The notes under the pieces: generated by a model
Told to the model about the DNA's origin: nothing
What the model saw: only the letters and a program-made list of their open reading frames with translations
The model's database searches: none
In this document: positions 6,208 to 9,665 of the stretch, piece by piece
Numbering within the stretch: position 1 is the first letter of the stretch
Layout of the letters: each line of letters opens with the position of its first letter
Assembly (NCBI RefSeq): GCF_937880195.1
Contig: NZ_CALFLA010000062.1
Coordinates: forward strand, 1-9,665
DNA length: 9,665 nucleotides
Source: an uncultured Blautia sp.
Lineage (GTDB): Bacteria; Bacillota; Clostridia; Lachnospirales; Lachnospiraceae
Direction of reading: 5' to 3'
Position numbers and translations under genes: made by a program

Positions 6208-6242
6208 AAAACTCTCCATTCCGCCTTTTGTCTGTATTTCAT
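6204..6242 (-). CDS. Possible 12-residue upstream peptide coupled to lacI
   Basis: ATG at 6242 with AAGGA (6254-6250) seven bases upstream. It encodes MKYRQKAEWRVL and stops at a TGA that overlaps the lacI ATG as ATGA. The spacing and overlap are those of translationally coupled frames. Such a short frame could easily arise by chance. Its main interest is as a possible modulator of repressor level. Confidence 0.3.
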   Translation of the reverse strand: MKYRQKAEWRVL

Positions 6243-6279
6243 AAAAATATCCTTATGATTACAGGCAGTCCCTCCGGCA

Positions 6280-6308
6280 ATTTTATTTCTTAAAATCTAT
6301 CTTATCAA
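6280..6308 (-). promoter_or_regulatory. Sigma-A promoter of lacI
   Basis: On the minus strand TTGATA (6308-6303), a 17-base spacer, TAAAAT (6285-6280); each hexamer is five of six. The predicted start near 6273 gives a leader of about 66 bases. An 8-bp inverted repeat, AAATCTAT (6293-6300) and ATAGATTT (6317-6324), brackets the -35 and could be an operator. Confidence 0.6.
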
Positions 6309-6394
6309 ATTCGAGAATAGATTTCCATACCTACCTTAAAACACCTGGCAGAACATTACCTTGGAGCAGTTAATCCTAATATTATCTCCGCCTT

Positions 6395-6417
6395 AATATT
6401 TTGATAATCAAAATATT
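6395..6417. promoter_or_regulatory. Perfect 23-bp palindrome in the lacI-hlyIII divergent region
   Basis: AATATTTTGAT, a central A, then ATCAAAATATT: eleven paired bases on each side without mismatch. It ends 22 bp before the -35 of the hlyIII promoter and lies about 87 bp upstream of the lacI -35, so a bound protein could act on either gene. The symmetry points to a dimeric regulator. It does not match the O1/O2 motif and I do not recognise the factor. The rest of the divergent region (6208-6547) holds the two promoters and no other gene that I can support. Confidence 0.6.
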
Positions 6418-6439
6418 TGTTAAAATTTTATAAAATCCC

Positions 6440-6468
6440 TTTACAATCATGAATCTTTGGTATATAGT
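6440..6468 (+). promoter_or_regulatory. Sigma-A promoter of hlyIII
   Basis: TTTACA (6440-6445), a 17-base spacer, TATAGT (6463-6468); each hexamer is five of six. The predicted start near 6475 gives a leader of about 73 bases before the ATG at 6548. This promoter lies within the 5' extension of the open frame, which is a further reason to reject the upstream ATG at 6449. Confidence 0.6.
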
Positions 6469-6547
6469 TGTCATATACTTTATATGTAGTTTTTATTACT
6501 ATATGCAACAACATCTATGTTTAGACAGAAATCAGGAGGCGATTTAC

Positions 6548-7210
6548 ATGAAACTAAAATTAAAGGATCCATGGAGCGCAATTACCCACGGCATAGCTGT
6601 TCTTCTAGCTGTTGCCGGAGCTGCTCCTCTTCTCATAAAGGCAGCCCGGGCTGAAGATACCCTTCACATTACGGCTCTTGCAGTCTTCATACTGACCATG
6701 ATTCTTCTGTATGCTGCAAGCACTATTTATCATTCTGTCGATTCCACAGAAAAAGTCAATCGAAGACTTCGCAAAATGGATCACATGATGATCTTTATCA
6801 TGATTGCCGGAAGCTATACCCCCGTATGTCTGATTGCTCTCCATAACCGTATCGGCTATGTGCTTTGCGGTCTTGTATGGGCTGTTGCCATTGCCGGAAT
6901 CCTTTTGAAAGGTCTGTGGATCAACTGTCCCAAATGGCTTTCTTCTGTATTATATATTGGAATGGGATGGCTCTGCGTACTTGCTTTTGTGCCGATCTTC
7001 CACTCTCTTCCAAGAGCCGGATTTAACTGGCTGCTTGCAGGCGGCATTATTTATACTATTGGCGGAATCATATATGGGCTGAAACTTCCCATCTTTAACT
7101 CAAAGCATAAAAACTTCGGTTCACATGAGATTTTTCATGTATTTATCATGCTGGGAAGCGCCTGCCACTTTATCCTTATGTATTTCTTTATTTCCACAAT
7201 GCCTATATAA
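6548..7210 (+). CDS. Hemolysin III family (PAQR-like) seven-helix membrane protein
   Basis: A 220-residue membrane protein with about seven hydrophobic helices. The metal-site pattern of the PAQR/HlyIII superfamily is present: ITHG (His14), STIYH (Ser58, His62), MDHMM (Asp78, His79) and HEIFH (His193, His197) near the C-terminus. In homologues these residues hold a zinc ion and suggest hydrolase activity. The physiological role in bacteria is poorly defined, and hemolysis should not be assumed. The frame is open from 6449, but the start at 6548 is chosen: AGGAGG (6534-6539) precedes it and the family's N-terminus begins with this charged stretch and ITHG. It is the only plus-strand gene here, divergent from lacI and convergent with the GIY-YIG gene. 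Stop codons are separated by 2 bp, so the two transcripts must overlap. No terminator is visible downstream. Confidence 0.92.
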   Translation: MKLKLKDPWSAITHGIAVLLAVAGAAPLLIKAARAEDTLHITALAVFILTMILLYAASTIYHSVDSTEKVNRRLRKMDHMMIFIMIAGSYTPVCLIALHNRIGYVLCGLVWAVAIAGILLKGLWINCPKWLSSVLYIGMGWLCVLAFVPIFHSLPRAGFNWLLAGGIIYTIGGIIYGLKLPIFNSKHKNFGSHEIFHVFIMLGSACHFILMYFFISTMPI

Positions 7211-7212
7211 TT

Positions 7213-7455
7213 TTAAAAATCCATCAGAGTATCCTTTTGTCTGCGGGTCATTTTCTTTATTTCACACTCCCGCTGCATAGCTTCTCTTTTGGTAGCAAAC
7301 CCCTCATAATAAGCCAGAATCACCGGCCGCTTTGCCCTGGTGTATCTGGCTCCTTTTTTTCCTTCATTATGGGCTTTCAGCCTCTTTGTAAGAGAGTTTG
7401 TCCACCCTGTATAAAGACTTCCGTCCGCGCATCGGACCATATAGGTATAATTCAT
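7213..7455 (-). CDS. GIY-YIG domain protein (UPF0213/YhbQ type)
   Basis: An 80-residue single-domain protein. The two signature tripeptides appear as YMV (5-7) and YTG (15-17) separated by a short strand. Arg25 in the first helix matches the catalytic Arg, and Glu63 (REAMQRECEIKK) matches the metal-binding Glu of the family. Stand-alone proteins of this size are widespread in bacteria. Some have been shown to nick or degrade DNA, but the cellular role is unclear. The start at 7455 has only a weak SD (AGGA about ten bases upstream). A possible promoter lies upstream on the minus strand (TTACAT, 18 bases, TATAAA, about 7499-7528), with low confidence. There is no sign of a mobile intron or restriction partner nearby. 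Confidence 0.88.
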   Translation of the reverse strand: MNYTYMVRCADGSLYTGWTNSLTKRLKAHNEGKKGARYTRAKRPVILAYYEGFATKREAMQRECEIKKMTRRQKDTLMDF

Positions 7456-7531
7456 TTTTACTTCATCCTGTCTTATTTCTCTTCCATGTAATCATTTTAT
7501 ATTTTAACAGAAACGTTCTATGTAAGGACAA

Positions 7532-7593
7532 CTGCCTCTTGATCCTGGGGCAATCATCCCTTTTTATTACATATTCCATCTATGATCAAGCAG
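7532..7593. other. Imperfect stem-loop in the gap upstream of the GIY-YIG gene
   Basis: CTTGATC (7538-7544) is the reverse complement of GATCAAG (7584-7590). Outside it CTG (7532-7534) pairs with CAG (7591-7593) past a three-base bulge. The loop is 39 bases. The 282-bp gap 7456-7737 also contains the spoIIQ terminator (7639-7691) but no gene I can support. A 39-codon minus-strand frame across it lacks an RBS. The function of this stem is unknown and it may be chance. Confidence 0.3.
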
Positions 7594-7638
7594 CCAGGTT
7601 TTATAGTATATTACTCTATGCCAAACTACGGCAAATGA

Positions 7639-7691
7639 AAAAGCAGGTAGGAGAACTGCCCGACTGCGTATTTTTGTTCCCACCTGCTTTT
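7639..7691 (-). terminator. Terminator after spoIIQ-like gene
   Basis: On the minus strand AAAAGCAGGT (7691-7682) pairs perfectly with ACCTGCTTTT (7648-7639), and one further T follows. Four inner pairs (GAAC 7653-7656 with GTTC 7676-7679) extend the stem. It starts 47 bases after the stop codon. Because the arms are A4...T4 it could also work on the plus strand, giving a bidirectional terminator. Confidence 0.75.
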
Positions 7692-7737
7692 ATTATACGT
7701 TGTTTCTGATTTTTTGTGAATCTTTTGTACTAATTTT

Positions 7738-8589
7738 TTATTCAGGAAGATAGGCGATAGGGTCAATCGGTTCTCCATCTTTTTTCATAGCAAAATAAAG
7801 ATTGCTTCCCTCTTCACTGTAGTATTTTGTAGGAGCCGCAATATATCCGATCACAGTCCCCTTTTCTACAGTCTGGCCTTCTTCCACAGCCAGATCCTTC
7901 AGCTGTCCGTAAATAGCCTGATAACCGCTTCCAAGCTCCATAGTTACTGTAGTTCCTGTCTGAACATTTTCCTCGATTTCATACACTGTTCCCTGCACAG
8001 AAGCAAGTACCGGCGCTCCCTCCACAGCCTTAACAGAAATAGCAGGGCTTAATTTATACTGATCAAGAGTAGGAAAATATACGGTCTGATCCATATTATA
8101 GTCCAGCAGAATATTTCCGTTTACCGGCCATTCCATTTGTGTTTCCTCAGAAAAATTAAGATTCGGCGCTGAAGCTGCCTCTGCAGAAGCGCTTTCTGCC
8201 TCGTTTTCCATAACCTGTGTTTCTGTACCTGCGCCTGCAGTCTCTTCTGTATTTTTCAATGCGTCTTCTGTTTCTTCACCGTAGGAATCAGATTCCTCTG
8301 TTTCTTCTGCAGAAAAGTCTTCTGTTTCATCAGTATCTTCTGTAATACGATTCTCCATGTTTTCCTCTCCTGCAAGATCTCCTGATGTATTTTCCAAATC
8401 TGCTTCAACCTGGCTTGTTCCTGCATCCACCATTGGAATTTCTTCTTGGCTGTCCTCGGCAATCTCTGTTTCCTTTTGAATCTCTTTCGGCTTTGATGTA
8501 CCAAGCTGATATGCTCCGATTCCGGCCGCTGCCAGAACTGCCAGAAGGGCTGTGTTTGCAACATACTTTACAATTCTGTTTTTTGTCAT
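7738..8589 (-). CDS. spoIIQ: SpoIIQ-like forespore membrane protein with degenerate LytM/M23 domain
   Basis: 283 residues. There is one N-terminal transmembrane helix (about 8-28). A roughly 105-residue linker very rich in Glu, Asp, Thr and Ser follows (about 36-145), then a C-terminal LytM (M23)-like beta domain (about 153-283). SpoIIQ sits in the forespore membrane and binds SpoIIIAH across the intermembrane space during engulfment. Identity rests on this architecture and on its position right after spoIID, the order found in clostridia. The normal zinc ligands are missing: HxxxD is replaced at SPAIS (Ser181, Ser185), the YxHL motif reads YGQL (Gln229), and HLH reads NLY (263-265). It should therefore be a structural protein, not an endopeptidase. 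AGAGGTG (8604-8598) precedes the ATG. In the 114-bp gap after spoIID no terminator is seen. A sigma-E-like CCATATT/14/GATACAGA or a weak sigma-A-like TAGACA/18/TATAGA could start transcription there, neither convincing. Another M23-type envelope protein is the alternative. Confidence 0.75.
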   Translation of the reverse strand: MTKNRIVKYVANTALLAVLAAAGIGAYQLGTSKPKEIQKETEIAEDSQEEIPMVDAGTSQVEADLENTSGDLAGEENMENRITEDTDETEDFSAEETEESDSYGEETEDALKNTEETAGAGTETQVMENEAESASAEAASAPNLNFSEETQMEWPVNGNILLDYNMDQTVYFPTLDQYKLSPAISVKAVEGAPVLASVQGTVYEIEENVQTGTTVTMELGSGYQAIYGQLKDLAVEEGQTVEKGTVIGYIAAPTKYYSEEGSNLYFAMKKDGEPIDPIAYLPE

Positions 8590-8703
8590 ATTCCATTCAC
8601 CTCTGCTTATAATTCATTTCTGTATCTATAGGGTGTCCAGAATATGGCTGTCTATTCACAGAATCCGAAAATTTCACAAATTCTCCTGTCTTCTGTTTAT
8701 CTC

Positions 8704-9531
8704 TTATTCTTCATAAACAGCAAGCTCCATTCCGGGAAAATATGTTTCCAGTATTTTCTCCCAGGAATCTCCTTCCTTTGCCATCTCATTTCCTCCATAC
8801 TGGGAAAATCCCAGCCCATGCCCCTTTCCTTTAGAAAGAAATCGAAATTCCCCTCCGATCTTCTGAATAGAAAAATTAGAAGAGGTCAGTCCCATCCCTC
8901 TGGCAAAGCTTTCTCCTTCCAAAGTCTTTTCATCTGCCGTCATACTTACCACATACCCTGTCTCCTCCCTTTCTTTCACATTCAGAGTTGATGGCATTTG
9001 CTGTTCTGATATATATGTACTGTTCAAATAAAAAGGGGCTTTTTTATCAATGCTGCTGTCTACAGATTTCAGGTAGGAATATTCTTCACTGTGAAGCGCC
9101 TTCGCCCCATCCCGTGTCCGTCCTCCACTGATCTCATGATAAGGAACAAGTTTCAGTTCACCCCCTGCGGTCAGTATCTGACCTTTTGTTTCCTGCACGG
9201 CCTCTTCATATACCGGATCCCAGGATTTCCATGCAGACCACAGTTCCTCATTTTCTTCTCCATTTTCCCTTATAATATTTCCTGGATCTTCTCCTTCTAT
9301 TTTGATCCTGCGTAAAAAATTTGTTCTTGCGATCACAGCCTGTGCCTTGATCGTTTCTTTTTCATAATCTTCTGGAATCTGTTTTGACAGAACTACTGGA
9401 ATATATTCTTCCAGATCCGGCGTACGGTTTAATATGGCTGTTTCCATGCCGTTGACTGCGGCAGTAAGTAAATAGGGAATAAAAAACAAAGCCATGGCTC
9501 CTGAATATCGAAAGGCTCCCTTTTTCTTCAT
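8704..9531 (-). CDS. spoIID: Stage II sporulation protein D, engulfment lytic transglycosylase
   Basis: SpoIID is a membrane-anchored peptidoglycan lytic transglycosylase made in the mother cell. With SpoIIP (and SpoIIM) it drives engulfment. The 275-residue product has one N-terminal membrane anchor (about 11-28). The SpoIID domain starts at DLEEYIPVVLSKQIPEDY. ETIKAQAVIART (59-70) corresponds to the family's EALKAQAVAART motif with the likely catalytic Glu59. SGGRT (135-139) and GHGLGFSQYG (237-246) are the other conserved blocks. There is no cysteine, so the Cys-liganded zinc described in one clostridial SpoIID cannot be present. The start at 9531 has AAGGGA upstream. The minus-strand octamer CATATATT (9565-9558) resembles a sigma-E -10 (CATACAMT, six of eight), but no good -35 is found, so the promoter is uncertain. 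spoIIQ-like follows on the same strand. Confidence 0.92.
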   Translation of the reverse strand: MKKKGAFRYSGAMALFFIPYLLTAAVNGMETAILNRTPDLEEYIPVVLSKQIPEDYEKETIKAQAVIARTNFLRRIKIEGEDPGNIIRENGEENEELWSAWKSWDPVYEEAVQETKGQILTAGGELKLVPYHEISGGRTRDGAKALHSEEYSYLKSVDSSIDKKAPFYLNSTYISEQQMPSTLNVKEREETGYVVSMTADEKTLEGESFARGMGLTSSNFSIQKIGGEFRFLSKGKGHGLGFSQYGGNEMAKEGDSWEKILETYFPGMELAVYEE

Positions 9532-9590
9532 AGAAAATCCCTTATGTACTTTGTCTTAATATATGTCGTTTTTCGCTGTTTTATTATCAT

Positions 9591-9640
9591 GCTTTTGATA
9601 AAAGCCTGTCCTGATTACAGAACAAAGCGGACAAGTCCGC
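9591..9640. repeat. Three tandem short stem-loops upstream of spoIID
   Basis: Three inverted repeats lie side by side: GCTTTT-gat-AAAAGC (9591-9605), CTGT-7-ACAG (9606-9620) and GCGGAC-aa-GTCCGC (9627-9640). The first two abut. On the minus strand the GC-rich one is followed by TTTGTT, so it could end a transcript from a gene beyond the right edge. The group may instead be a leader structure or an intergenic repeat unit. Stems are short and folded by eye. Confidence 0.5.
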
Positions 9641-9665
9641 CTCAAACTCCCTAAATCCCTCAATC

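Noticed and set aside
6449..6547. N-terminal extension of the hemolysin III frame
   Set aside because: It overlaps the predicted promoter, has no RBS, and the strong AGGAGG with family homology begins at 6548.
7464..7583. 39-codon minus-strand frame in the gap upstream of the GIY-YIG gene (starts MEYVIKRDDC)
   Set aside because: No Shine-Dalgarno sequence before its ATG and no recognisable motif; it crosses a stem-loop and a promoter-like stretch.
9587..9664. Minus-strand open frame entering from the right edge and ending TGA, with last residues LLSKA
   Set aside because: Only 25 codons are visible, another frame is also open, and the tandem hairpins lie inside it. It could be the end of an upstream gene but cannot be judged from this window.

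Overview
The window looks like a chromosomal stretch from an anaerobic, endospore-forming Firmicute, most likely a Lachnospiraceae-type Clostridium. The grounds are three sporulation genes (spoVT, spoIID and a spoIIQ-like gene), strong GGAGG-type ribosome binding sites, A/T-rich intergenic DNA and Gram-positive style -35/-10 promoters. Species cannot be named from the sequence alone. All genes but one lie on the minus strand.

Layout from left to right. (1) spoVT (3-551, minus), a forespore transcription factor, preceded by a sigma-G-like promoter and a striking 17-bp inverted repeat that covers its ribosome binding site. (2) An MFS transporter (655-1740, minus) with a compact leader holding a promoter, a possible 29-codon leader peptide and a terminator hairpin whose 5' arm contains the peptide's Shine-Dalgarno site. 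(3) A sucrose uptake cassette (2020-6207, minus). A LacI-type repressor gene is followed by a hairpin, then a promoter with two operator-like palindromes, then scrA (PTS EIIBC, no EIIA domain) and scrB (sucrose-6-phosphate hydrolase, GH32). The end of scrA and the start of scrB are bridged by a 28-codon overlapping frame ending TAATG on the scrB start. (4) A 340-bp divergent region (6208-6547) between lacI and a plus-strand hemolysin III/PAQR membrane protein gene (6548-7210). It has promoters in both directions and a perfect 23-bp palindrome. (5) A small GIY-YIG protein gene (7213-7455, minus), convergent with hlyIII with only 2 bp between the stop codons. (6) The engulfment pair spoIID (8704-9531) then a spoIIQ-like gene (7738-8589), both minus, closed by a terminator at 7639-7691.

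How it works together. Sucrose entering through ScrA is phosphorylated using a partner EIIA encoded elsewhere. ScrB then splits sucrose-6-phosphate into glucose-6-phosphate and fructose. The LacI protein is the natural repressor of the scrA promoter, although both operators also fit the CcpA cre consensus. SpoIID and SpoIIQ act at the mother cell/forespore interface during engulfment, and SpoVT acts later inside the forespore. The sucrose and transporter genes sit between sporulation genes, so the middle of the window may be an accessory insertion. I see no tRNA, rRNA, CRISPR array, transposase or integrase. No completely new multi-gene system is evident. The most interesting signals are small regulatory structures in the gaps.
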